Shown here: piece by piece, positions 19,239-27,652 of the stretch | Numbering within the stretch: position 1 is the first letter of the stretch | Layout: every line of letters starts with the position of its first letter | DNA from: an uncultured Butyrivibrio sp. | GTDB lineage: Bacteria > Bacillota > Clostridia > Lachnospirales > Lachnospiraceae | DNA length: 42,876 nucleotides | Assembly (NCBI GenBank): GCA_946404845.1 | Contig: CAMJFD010000002.1 | Location: 1 to 42,876, forward strand | Direction of reading: 5' to 3' | Notes under the pieces: model-generated | Databases searched by the model: none | Seen by the model: the letters and a program-made list of their open reading frames with translations, nothing else | What the model was told of the DNA's origin: nothing | Position numbers and translations under genes: made by a program

Positions 19239-19511
19239 TTATGCAAGTTCCACGAAATTGTTTTGCTGTAACTGATTGATAAAAGCAACAATTCCATTTA
19301 GACAAGTTTCCTCATCTACATCATATATTTTCTGCATTTTATTCAGGATATCTCCAATAGTTGTCTCTGATTGAATACACTCCCAAATATCAACTGCTGT
19401 CCCCTTCAGTAGAAAATACTTGCCTGATTCAAAATCTACTATGACTTTATCGCCAGCCATATCGGTAATATCAAGCTTTTTCAATAATCTTACCTGTGTT
19501 TCCTTATTCAT
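19239..19511 (-). CDS. PqqD family protein (lasso B1-like RiPP recognition element), copy 1
   Basis: 90 aa 'DKVIVDFESGKYFLLKGTAVDIWECIQSETTIGDILNKMQKIYDVDEETCLNGIVAFINQLQQNNFVEL' is a canonical PqqD fold pattern. Confidence 0.87.
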   Translation of the reverse strand: MNKETQVRLLKKLDITDMAGDKVIVDFESGKYFLLKGTAVDIWECIQSETTIGDILNKMQKIYDVDEETCLNGIVAFINQLQQNNFVELA

Positions 19512-19736
19512 ATAACCTCTCCAACTAACTAATTACAAGGGCACAGCAATTAAATTTCATAACCAATACAATAAACGAAAAATTTATACATACTTAGTAA
19601 GCCTTTAAAATAGTGCCTTGTCAAAAACTACGAAATTTATTATAACATAAAGTATTGCTATTACAATGAAAAAAGTTGTATTGAAAATAATTGCGGTTAT
19701 AATATCATTAAATAATATTGAAAAAGGAATTTTGTT

Positions 19737-20999
19737 TTGGAAGTAAATAAGGATATGGTAATTCAGTTTATTGAATTACAGAGAAGAGGCCTTGGTCTTA
19801 AGAAGGCGGAAGTTAATTTTGATAATTGTGACTGGGATATACTTATAAGGCATAGTTACAGAAATAAGACAACAATGCTTATTAATAATGCGGTCAATAA
19901 AGAACGCATGAATTATGATATAGATGAACATACACTTTCAGACTGGAATAATCTATCCAGACAGCTCTTTTTCAGAGGAATAAGGCAACTGTCAAGGTAT
20001 AAAGAGATTATGAAAATGCTACAGGACAATGATATTAAGCCTGTAGTGTTGAAAGGATACGCGCTTGCACAGCTATATCCTGATATAATTCAGAGGTACA
20101 GTAGCGATCTTGATATCAAATTTGAAGAGTCAGATAAAAAAAGAGTGACTCAGTTGTTCAAGAATTTTGGCCTTAAGCATGATATCGACGATAGCAAAGA
20201 AAACGTATATATTTTTTATGATGACAGTATTAGTATAGAAGCTCATTTTACATTATGGGAAGACTATGAAGGGCGTAATATTAATGTCCTTAAAAGAGAA
20301 CATTTAGATGATCCACGGACTATTATACCTGTACATCTTGGAGAGAGTGATATGCCAGATGGTTATTATGGATACACACTTGGAGTTACAGAACATTTGA
20401 TACTTCAGATGTTCCATGTTATCAAGCATTTTATTCTGGAAGGAATAGAAATTAGATATATGGTCGATCTCACACTCTTTATTAACAAATATGCCAGTGA
20501 GATTGATTTTGACAGATTCTGGAGAGTTATGTCAGATATGGAATTTGAAGAATATACTGTAATTTATTTTTCAGAATGTATTAAATTCTTTGACATGACA
20601 GAGAAGGCGTTAAATGGCAAAAAGTTCAGGCTTGCAGATGATGAATACGCTTTTTTGAATGATATGATGATGGTTGGCAAACAGAGCCTTGATGATACAT
20701 CAAGTTTTAGTATGCTTGGAATTCTGGGGCCATATGTAAATGGCGGCAAGAAACCTGCCATTGATAAAAAGGGAAGAGTTTTGGATGCTCTTTTCCCATC
20801 GGCAGAGAATATAGATAAAAAGTACGGATATTGTAAGAAATATCATTGTCTGTTGCCTGTAGCATGGGTTCACAGAGCATTTAGGACGATATTTATGAAG
20901 ATTACGAGGGGGAATAAGGTGTATGGTGCATCAGATAAGATAAAGGGTGCAGAATACAGAATCAGCATGATGCAGAACGCAGGAATGCTCAGAGAATAA
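19737..20999 (+). CDS. Nucleotidyltransferase family protein (PF14907-type, lasso N-type), copy 2
   Basis: 'IKPVVLKGYALAQLYPDIIQRYSSDLDIKFEESDKKRVTQLFKNFGL' and 'TEHLILQMFHVIKHFILEGIEIRYMVDLTLFINKY'; clear paralogue of 16751..18064. TTG start. Confidence 0.8.
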   Translation: MEVNKDMVIQFIELQRRGLGLKKAEVNFDNCDWDILIRHSYRNKTTMLINNAVNKERMNYDIDEHTLSDWNNLSRQLFFRGIRQLSRYKEIMKMLQDNDIKPVVLKGYALAQLYPDIIQRYSSDLDIKFEESDKKRVTQLFKNFGLKHDIDDSKENVYIFYDDSISIEAHFTLWEDYEGRNINVLKREHLDDPRTIIPVHLGESDMPDGYYGYTLGVTEHLILQMFHVIKHFILEGIEIRYMVDLTLFINKYASEIDFDRFWRVMSDMEFEEYTVIYFSECIKFFDMTEKALNGKKFRLADDEYAFLNDMMMVGKQSLDDTSSFSMLGILGPYVNGGKKPAIDKKGRVLDALFPSAENIDKKYGYCKKYHCLLPVAWVHRAFRTIFMKITRGNKVYGASDKIKGAEYRISMMQNAGMLRE

Positions 21000-21026
21000 T
21001 AGATAATCGTAATTGGAGAATTATTA

Positions 21027-22055
21027 GTGGTAGTACCAGTAGTTACAATTATTGTTCCTGTATATAATGCAGGGCAATACCTTGGAAGATGTATAGATAG
21101 CCTTTTGAACCAGACTTACAATAAATCAGACAATCTCGATATCATTGTAATTGATGATGGTTCATCAGATAATACCCAGATGGTCGGAGAAAGCTATGCT
21201 AAGGCGCATAGTAATGTTAATTATTACAGAACTGACCATGTGGGTGTATCATCTGCGAGAAATTACGGGCTTGACCTCGCCAGAGGAAAATATGTAATGT
21301 TCACAGACGGTGATGATTATGCTGAGAGAGAATATGTTGAGAAAATGGTTCATGAACTTGAAGCTGATGACAACATGATAATGTCAGTTTGTAGTTATAA
21401 CCGCATTATATGGAATAGAAGTTATAGCGTTGAACATCTCATACCATCTGGAATCCGAACATCAAGAGATTATCTTGTTGATACTCTTAAGAATCCAGGT
21501 CATCACTATTTTGGGGTTGTATGGAACAAGATATTCAGGATGGATATAATACGTGAGCTTGGGCTTAAGTTCAAGGATTATATTACACTTGGAGAAGATT
21601 TTGTTTTTGGCCTTGAATATCTAAGGCATTCAGGATATGTATCTGTAATAGATGATAAGCTCTATAATTACTGTTATGGTCATTCTGACAGTCTTTCAAG
21701 AGTATTGCAAAAAGAGATTGATGACTGCCGTGATGAAATGAATAACCGCAGACATATTTTTGAGGAATATGTCAAAAGCTTTGAGACTGAAGGTATTTAT
21801 AATAAATACGAAAAAATAATATACAGATATTGGATAGTTTTTTATAACAGGCAGTTATATTCATGTAAGCATGATTATAAGTGGAATAGCGCTGATATAA
21901 ATAATTGGATGAGCGAACTTGAAAATGAGAAGCTCATAATAGAGGCTAAAAAAATAGTATCTCCTTTTTACATAAGGAGACACTATTACTTATTTACTAT
22001 TGATCAGTCATTAAAGAAAAAAATCAAAAAGATAATACATTTATTTAGCAGGTAA
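21027..22055 (+). CDS. GT2 family glycosyltransferase
   Basis: 'VTIIVPVYNAGQYLGRCIDSLLNQTYNKSDNLDIIVIDDGSSDNTQMVGESYA' and 'YVMFTDGDDYAEREYVEKM'. GTG start. Confidence 0.9.
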   Translation: MVVPVVTIIVPVYNAGQYLGRCIDSLLNQTYNKSDNLDIIVIDDGSSDNTQMVGESYAKAHSNVNYYRTDHVGVSSARNYGLDLARGKYVMFTDGDDYAEREYVEKMVHELEADDNMIMSVCSYNRIIWNRSYSVEHLIPSGIRTSRDYLVDTLKNPGHHYFGVVWNKIFRMDIIRELGLKFKDYITLGEDFVFGLEYLRHSGYVSVIDDKLYNYCYGHSDSLSRVLQKEIDDCRDEMNNRRHIFEEYVKSFETEGIYNKYEKIIYRYWIVFYNRQLYSCKHDYKWNSADINNWMSELENEKLIIEAKKIVSPFYIRRHYYLFTIDQSLKKKIKKIIHLFSR

Positions 22056-22848
22056 CAGGGAGCTGTATGATAAATCTGGTGCCCTTATGGTGCTCGGGAT
22101 CAGATTCACAGCTGATTGTTCCGTCATGTATGGAAATGATTTTTTGGCATATAGATAATCCAAGACCTGCACCAGAATTTGAAGTAGGAGTCCTTGAAGT
22201 ATCTACCTTGTAGGAGCGGTCAAATATATGTGCAAGATCTTCATGTGATATGCCTTCTCCGTCGTCAGCAACTGTTATTATTACTTTATTACCAGCTATA
22301 GATGCTGAGAGCGTTATAGATGCGTCTGACGAAGTGTGCTTGAGCGCATTATTGAACAGATTATCAAGAACTCTGTTCATCTGCTGAGGATCTATTGATA
22401 TCAGATAGTCAAAGTTTTCTGGAACATCCAGTATCAGCTTTCGTCCATCATATTTGGAATCAGCTTCACACAAAAAGAAGAAATCTTCCAAAAATGGTCC
22501 GCAAGGAATATCCTCTTTTTTTAACATCTTATCTCCTGAGTTATCAAGTCTGGTTAATAAGAAAATATTGTTGATCATTGTCTGCAATGCATCTGTTCTT
22601 TCGTGAATAAGATGGATTGCCTTTTTTTGTTCTTCAGGTGAAATATCAAGATCAGATTCAAGATATTCAACTGCATTGTGAATAGCAGTAATAGGTGATC
22701 TTAAGTCGTGTGATATATTGGCAAATATTTCATCACGCTCTTTTATAATGCCGGCCATCTTTTGGTTTGCATCAAAAAGAGCATGAGACAGATCCTCTAC
22801 AGAAAGGGAAGGATCTGTATATTCATTTTTGATATTCTTTTCAGACAT
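22045..22848 (-). CDS. Sensor histidine kinase lacking transmembrane/sensor segments
   Basis: H-box 'FANISHDLRSPITAIHNAVEYLES', N-box 'NRVLDNLFNNALKHT', 'VADDGEGIS', 'GAGLGLSICQKII'. Confidence 0.92.
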   Translation of the reverse strand: MSEKNIKNEYTDPSLSVEDLSHALFDANQKMAGIIKERDEIFANISHDLRSPITAIHNAVEYLESDLDISPEEQKKAIHLIHERTDALQTMINNIFLLTRLDNSGDKMLKKEDIPCGPFLEDFFFLCEADSKYDGRKLILDVPENFDYLISIDPQQMNRVLDNLFNNALKHTSSDASITLSASIAGNKVIITVADDGEGISHEDLAHIFDRSYKVDTSRTPTSNSGAGLGLSICQKIISIHDGTISCESDPEHHKGTRFIIQLPVTC

Positions 22849-22874
22849 GTTGTGATTCTCCTGGTAGTAATAAG

Positions 22875-23558
22875 TTAATGAGGTATTATGAACTTATAAC
22901 CTTTTCCATAGTTTGTCTCGATACAGTTATCGAGACCTTTATAATTCTCGAGCTTTTTCCTGAGTCGGCTCGCCATAACCATGATAGAACGTCTGTCAGA
23001 TTCCTGATACACATTCCATATTTTGCGTCCAATTTCTTCAAATGTGATTATCTTATTAGGGTTTGAAACCAGATAATATAATAGCTCGTATTCTCTATTG
23101 GATAGCTGAATTTCTTCGGTCTGATTATAGTAGACCTTATGATTAGGCAGATCCAGTTTGAGCGGAGGATATGAAATTGTATTTGAGTTGGCAGAAGAGG
23201 ATCCTTTCCTGAGCTGTACAATTATTCTTGCAGATAATTCCTTAAGACTATATGGCTTAACGAGATAATCGTCAGCACCAGAGAGAAGACCAGTTACCTT
23301 GTCATCGTCACTATCCTTGCCAGTGAGGAATATAATAGGTGCTTTTGAGAACTTTCTAATCTGAGGAAGTGCTGTAAGACCATCAACATCCGGCATCATG
23401 ATATCTAAGAGGATGCAGTCTGGATGACTACTTTTAAGAGATTCCAGAGCAGGTGCAACGCTTTCAAATATCAGAACTTTATAGCCTTCTTTTTCAAAAT
23501 AGCTCTTATTTAGCTCCAGAACATCTTTATCATCATCAATTAGCATCAGTAGACTCAT
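22875..23558 (-). CDS. OmpR-family response regulator
   Basis: 'MSLLMLIDDDKDVLELNKSYFEKEGYKV', 'DCILLDIMMPDVDGL', 'APIIFLTGKDSDDDKVTGLLSGADDYLVKPY', C-terminal winged helix 'LSNREYELLYYLVSNPNKIITFEEIGRKIW'. Confidence 0.95.
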   Translation of the reverse strand: MSLLMLIDDDKDVLELNKSYFEKEGYKVLIFESVAPALESLKSSHPDCILLDIMMPDVDGLTALPQIRKFSKAPIIFLTGKDSDDDKVTGLLSGADDYLVKPYSLKELSARIIVQLRKGSSSANSNTISYPPLKLDLPNHKVYYNQTEEIQLSNREYELLYYLVSNPNKIITFEEIGRKIWNVYQESDRRSIMVMASRLRKKLENYKGLDNCIETNYGKGYKFIIPH

Positions 23559-23724
23559 ATAATTACATACTCCATTTCAAAATGAATCTTAACAAAAATG
23601 ATATTCTTTACAATACATATTTTAAAAATAAAAAAAATATGATATGGTTTCATCTTGGGTGCGAATATCTTTTGCAGATATGTACCATTATAATACAAGA
23701 ACTATAGACAGGAAAAGTAGGGTT

Positions 23725-25416
23725 ATGAAAACTAAGATAAAAAAATACATCAATAAATACAAGCAGGAAAAGAGCAGAGGACGTAATTATTTCAAGTGGC
23801 TTACGGATTATACAAAGCCATATATGTGGAAAATAATAGCTCTAATGGCTATCAGTATAGCCATGACTTATGTCAGTATTTATTATGCTATTATTTCCCA
23901 GAAACTTGTCGATCTTGCAGGTGAGGGAATTACTGATAAGAGAGTAATTATAATCTATATGTTCCTGATATTTTTCCAGCTGGGTGTTAATGCTGTGACA
24001 GATCTTGCCCTTGCAATGATCAATGAGAGATATTCATTTGGTATTAGAAAACAGGTATATGACAAGCTCCTTAGATCATCATGGCTGGGAACACAGAAGT
24101 TCCATACAGGTGATATGATGACCAGAATGACAAGTGATGCTGGTAATATCGCAAATGGTATGGTCAATGTCATTCCTAACATTATTGTACTTATGGTTCA
24201 GCTCATTTCAGTATTCATAACCTTTTATATTTATTCACCATTCCTTGCAGTATCTGCTCTGTGCCTTACACCTATGGGGCTTCTCGCTGCATATGTTCTG
24301 GGACGTAAGCTCAAGAAATTACAGGAAAATGTACTTAGGACTGAGACAGCATACAGATCATTCATACAGGAGAGTCTTGCTAATATCATGGTTGTAAAGG
24401 CTTTTTCGAATGAAGAGTCTTTTTCTGAGCAGCTTGTAAAACTGCGTGAAGAGAGATTTTTCTGGGTATGGAAAAAAAGTAAGATGAGTACTCTTACCAA
24501 TACTGTAATGATGGCAACTTTTAATATTGGTTCCATGCTGGCTTTTTTATATGCTGCTTACGGTATTTCAAAAGGCGAGATAACATTTGGTACTATGACT
24601 CTTTTCCTTACTCTTTTTAGTAAGATACAGGCGCCTATCATAAGTCTAGCAAGTCAGCTCCCTGGAGTTGTTTCTATATTTGCTTCTGCAGGACGAGTTA
24701 TGGATATTCAGGATATAGCTTATGAGAAGAGACTAGAAGAAGTAACTATGGAGGGTTCTGTTGGTGTTGAAGTAAGAGCGGCATCATTTGCATATGCAGA
24801 AGACAATGTGCTTGAGGACGTTAATTTTGAAATTAAGCCATCAGAATTTGTAGCTATAGTAGGTAAGTCGGGTATAGGTAAGACTACGCTTATAAGGCTA
24901 CTTATGAGTTTTGTGGATGCTAGAAGTGGTGATATTACATACAAGGACAACTATGGACATCAGACACCTGTAAATGCATCTGTAAGATCATTTATTTCAT
25001 ATGTACCACAAGGTAATACACTTTTTTCTGGAACAATTAGAGACAATATTCTTATGGGCAAGATGGATGCTACAGAAGATGAAATAAATGAAGCACTGGA
25101 AATGGCTGTTTGTAATGAATTTATAGGAAGACTTCCTAATGGACTAGATACAGTTATTGGAGAAAAAGGTGTGGGTCTTTCTGAAGGTCAGGCACAGCGT
25201 ATCGCAATAGCAAGAGCGCTTATCAAGAAATCTCCATTTATGATACTTGATGAAGCAACATCAGCACTTGATGAAGATACAGAGCTAGAGCTTTTAAAGA
25301 AGATTGGAAACATGAATCCAAAGCCAACATGCCTTCTAATAACTCACAGACGCAGCATACTACAGTATTGTTCAAGAGAAATCAAGATTTCTGATAAACA
25401 TGTATATGTAAGCTGA
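23725..25416 (+). CDS. ABC transporter, fused permease/ATP-binding exporter (lasso D-type candidate)
   Basis: Six-TM ABC exporter N-domain plus 'VAIVGKSGIGKTTLIRLLM', 'GLSEGQAQRIAIARALIKKSPFMILDEATSALD'. Start moved to ATG 23725 (MKTKIKKYINKYKQ); ORF-track start is 23644. Confidence 0.92.
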   Translation: MKTKIKKYINKYKQEKSRGRNYFKWLTDYTKPYMWKIIALMAISIAMTYVSIYYAIISQKLVDLAGEGITDKRVIIIYMFLIFFQLGVNAVTDLALAMINERYSFGIRKQVYDKLLRSSWLGTQKFHTGDMMTRMTSDAGNIANGMVNVIPNIIVLMVQLISVFITFYIYSPFLAVSALCLTPMGLLAAYVLGRKLKKLQENVLRTETAYRSFIQESLANIMVVKAFSNEESFSEQLVKLREERFFWVWKKSKMSTLTNTVMMATFNIGSMLAFLYAAYGISKGEITFGTMTLFLTLFSKIQAPIISLASQLPGVVSIFASAGRVMDIQDIAYEKRLEEVTMEGSVGVEVRAASFAYAEDNVLEDVNFEIKPSEFVAIVGKSGIGKTTLIRLLMSFVDARSGDITYKDNYGHQTPVNASVRSFISYVPQGNTLFSGTIRDNILMGKMDATEDEINEALEMAVCNEFIGRLPNGLDTVIGEKGVGLSEGQAQRIAIARALIKKSPFMILDEATSALDEDTELELLKKIGNMNPKPTCLLITHRRSILQYCSREIKISDKHVYVS

Positions 25417-25460
25417 TAGATATTGGTAATAGTAAGTTTTGGGTTTGTAAGGATTATTAG

Positions 25461-26366
25461 ATGAACGAAGTATTTAAAATGAGGATTGCAGATATTGTAG
25501 TTGATGTTATTGGTAATCCAGATTATTTGCACGAAAGATACAGAGATTTTGAATGCCCTGAAAATGAAGATGCCAAAGTGAAAATGACCTTTTCTGAAGG
25601 GCCTCTTCCGCATATTCCATTTTCTTTTTCCAGGAAGTGGACTAAAATGGGAATCTTTAGGATTTACAGAAAAGGTAATACCTGGTATCAGTTTTTTCCA
25701 TATCAGAAACACCGCGGCGTAAGGCTTGTTGAAATAAGTGATAATTTTCATGATGTTACATTTTATCTGTGTGACAAGTTAGATAGCAGGTTTGTCAGAG
25801 ATTATGGAAGAGATAAATATCTTGAGAGTATGAAGGGAATACTACTCAATCTGATGCAGGAAGCCTTTTTCAATATGATTTTGTTTGAAGATGGAATGTC
25901 TATTCATTCTGCAAGCCTTATATATAATGACAGGGGTATTATATTCAGTGCACCTTCTGGAACAGGCAAGAGCACCCAGTCCAATATGTGGCATGATATG
26001 TATGGTTATGAGATTCTTGATGGTGATACTACTATTTGTAGGAATATAGATGGAAAGCTTATGATATATGGACTTCCGTGGTGCGGAACATCCAATTTAT
26101 ATGTTAATAAAAGTATCCCTTTAGATACAATTGTATTCCTGTCACAGGATAAGGAAAATCATATAATTGAGCTAAATATGATGCAGCAGATACAGTACCT
26201 GTATGCATCTTCATTTAGCGAGACATGGGATGATGAGATGGCACAGCTTAGAACAAAGGCTGTTGAGCATATATTAAATGGTGCCCAAATAGTGGGATAT
26301 GCATGCAATATGGAAAAAGAAGCAGTAGATACGTTGAGAAACTATATTGATAACAGGCTTGCATAA
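25461..26366 (+). CDS. HPr kinase-like protein (lasso K-type), copy 2
   Basis: 'MSIHSASLIYNDRGIIFSAPSGTGKSTQSNMWHDMYGYEILDGDTTICRNIDGKLMIYGLPWCGTSNLYVNKSIPLDTIVFLSQ' is typical of HprK-like/PEPCK-superfamily proteins in RiPP loci. Confidence 0.78.
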   Translation: MNEVFKMRIADIVVDVIGNPDYLHERYRDFECPENEDAKVKMTFSEGPLPHIPFSFSRKWTKMGIFRIYRKGNTWYQFFPYQKHRGVRLVEISDNFHDVTFYLCDKLDSRFVRDYGRDKYLESMKGILLNLMQEAFFNMILFEDGMSIHSASLIYNDRGIIFSAPSGTGKSTQSNMWHDMYGYEILDGDTTICRNIDGKLMIYGLPWCGTSNLYVNKSIPLDTIVFLSQDKENHIIELNMMQQIQYLYASSFSETWDDEMAQLRTKAVEHILNGAQIVGYACNMEKEAVDTLRNYIDNRLA

Positions 26367-26513
26367 CACTTCAAAATAAAGCGATATAGGAAACTAACCA
26401 AATTGATAGCTTTGTTTGCTTATAATATTTGAAATATGATTGATTTTAAGATAAGGAATTTGCTAATATGAGAAATGCTTGGAATTATATAATTTATAAT
26501 AGGGAGAAATATA

Positions 26514-26774
26514 ATGAAGAAAGTGTATGAGAAACCTGAATTAAACGAATCAATGAATGGTACACTTGAAGGCGTTTATGCATGCTATGGTTATGATTAT
26601 AACTATAGTTGCGGCGGTTATGATTACAATTATAATTGTAATCAGCAGAATGATCAGCCATCTAGTGGAACTACAACTGTAGAACAGTACAATACAAATT
26701 CAGGAAAAGAAAGTTGTTGGAGTTGGAAAATTACATTTAGCGGATGCTGGGGATGGATTATTAGATGGTTCTAA
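26514..26774 (+). CDS. Candidate RiPP precursor with YxxPxL leader, Cys-periodic Tyr-rich repeats and CWxW pair
   Basis: MKKVYEKPELNESMNGTLEGVYACYGYDYNYSCGGYDYNYNCNQQNDQPSSGTTTVEQYNTNSGKESCWSWKITFSGCWGWIIRWF; good RBS (AGGGAGAA); lies between an HprK-like and a PqqD gene. Confidence 0.72.
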   Translation: MKKVYEKPELNESMNGTLEGVYACYGYDYNYSCGGYDYNYNCNQQNDQPSSGTTTVEQYNTNSGKESCWSWKITFSGCWGWIIRWF

Positions 26775-26830
26775 TAGTAATTTGATATAATATAATTACT
26801 ATAGCTAATAAAAATGATGTAAAACCAACA

Positions 26831-26852
26831 GGCGTCGGCGTAAGCTGGCGCC
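26831..26852 (+). other. RNA hairpin between precursor and PqqD genes (processing/attenuation candidate)
   Basis: GGCGTCGGC-GTAA-GCTGGCGCC: 9-bp stem with G-U wobbles and a GNRA tetraloop; no T-run follows. Confidence 0.6.
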
Positions 26853-26878
26853 ATAACTATTTGAGAAAGGTATTTGTT

Positions 26879-27148
26879 ATGAGATTAAATCCAGAATATT
26901 CTGTTTGTGAAGTGTCAGGAAAGTCATTTCTGGTACCAACAGGATCTAAGACTATGGATGTTAATAAGATGATGGACCTTAATGGTTCTGCACTTTTTAT
27001 TATCAATGAACTCAAAAAAACAGAGCTGACTTATGAGCAGCTTCTGACTAAGATGCTGGATGAATATGATGTTGACAGAAGTGTTGCGGCTGCAGATCTT
27101 AGTGAGTTTATAGAAAAAGCAAAAATGGCAGGTATTATCATATCATGA
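26879..27148 (+). CDS. PqqD family protein (B1-like RiPP recognition element), copy 2
   Basis: 'MRLNPEYSVCEVSGKSFLVPTGSKTMDVNKMMDLNGSALFIINELKKTELTYEQLLTKMLDEYDVDRSVAAADLSEFIEKAKMAGII'. Start at ATG 26879 with AGAAAGG RBS preferred over TTG 26861. Confidence 0.87.
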   Translation: MRLNPEYSVCEVSGKSFLVPTGSKTMDVNKMMDLNGSALFIINELKKTELTYEQLLTKMLDEYDVDRSVAAADLSEFIEKAKMAGIIIS

Positions 27149-27612
27149 TGGAACAGTCAGGTAATTATGAGGATATGATACATACAGATGAATGGATGCC
27201 AATTTATCTAAAAGGTCTTGAAAATGGACAGAAGATTAAGATTGGACCATTTGGTTTTAGTATGTATCCGCTTCTGGTAGGTAATAGAGACAGTCTTGTT
27301 CTGACACAGATCGACAGACCGCTTAAGCGCTGCGATATATGTCTGTATAGAAGAGATAATGGAATATATGTTACCCATACAATACATCATATTGATGAAA
27401 ACGGCATATATTTTGTTGGTGAGAGTCAGAGAGGTATTGAGGGACCTTTAAGACAGGATCAGGTGCTGGCTGTTGCAGAGAGCTATATCAGAAGAGGCAT
27501 TGAATATTCGTGTGATAGTCCATCTTATAAGTTATTTCATGAGATTTGGATGTTACTAAGGCCAGCAAGACCATTGCTGATAAAGATATATAGAAAAATA
27601 AGAGGATTTTAG
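27145..27612 (+). CDS. S24/S26-like serine peptidase (signal-peptidase fold) associated with the RiPP module
   Basis: 'KIGPFGFSMYPLLVGNRDSLVL' (catalytic-Ser motif) followed by 'RCDICLYRRDNGIYVTHTIHHIDENGIYFVGESQ'; overlaps the PqqD stop by 4 nt. Confidence 0.78.
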   Translation: MMEQSGNYEDMIHTDEWMPIYLKGLENGQKIKIGPFGFSMYPLLVGNRDSLVLTQIDRPLKRCDICLYRRDNGIYVTHTIHHIDENGIYFVGESQRGIEGPLRQDQVLAVAESYIRRGIEYSCDSPSYKLFHEIWMLLRPARPLLIKIYRKIRGF

Positions 27613-27613
27613 A

Positions 27614-27652
27614 GAAGTAGTGATTTAAATTATCATTGCTTCTTTTTTATTT
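27614..27652 (+). terminator. Intrinsic terminator ending the PqqD-peptidase operon
   Basis: GAAGTAGTGAT ttaaatt ATCATTGCTTC (two G-U wobbles) followed by TTTTTTATTT. Confidence 0.85.

Noticed and set aside
19239-19511. PQQ biosynthesis (PqqD as part of a pqq operon)
   Set aside because: No PqqA/B/C/E genes are visible; PqqD-like proteins here fit the B1/RRE role in a lasso-type context.
25344-25751. 135-aa minus-strand ORF over the ABC/HprK junction
   Set aside because: Overlaps two supported plus-strand genes and has no recognisable domain.
26581-26645. CRISPR-like short repeat array
   Set aside because: Only two 27-nt units, in frame and coding for a Cys-Tyr peptide repeat; no spacers and no cas genes.
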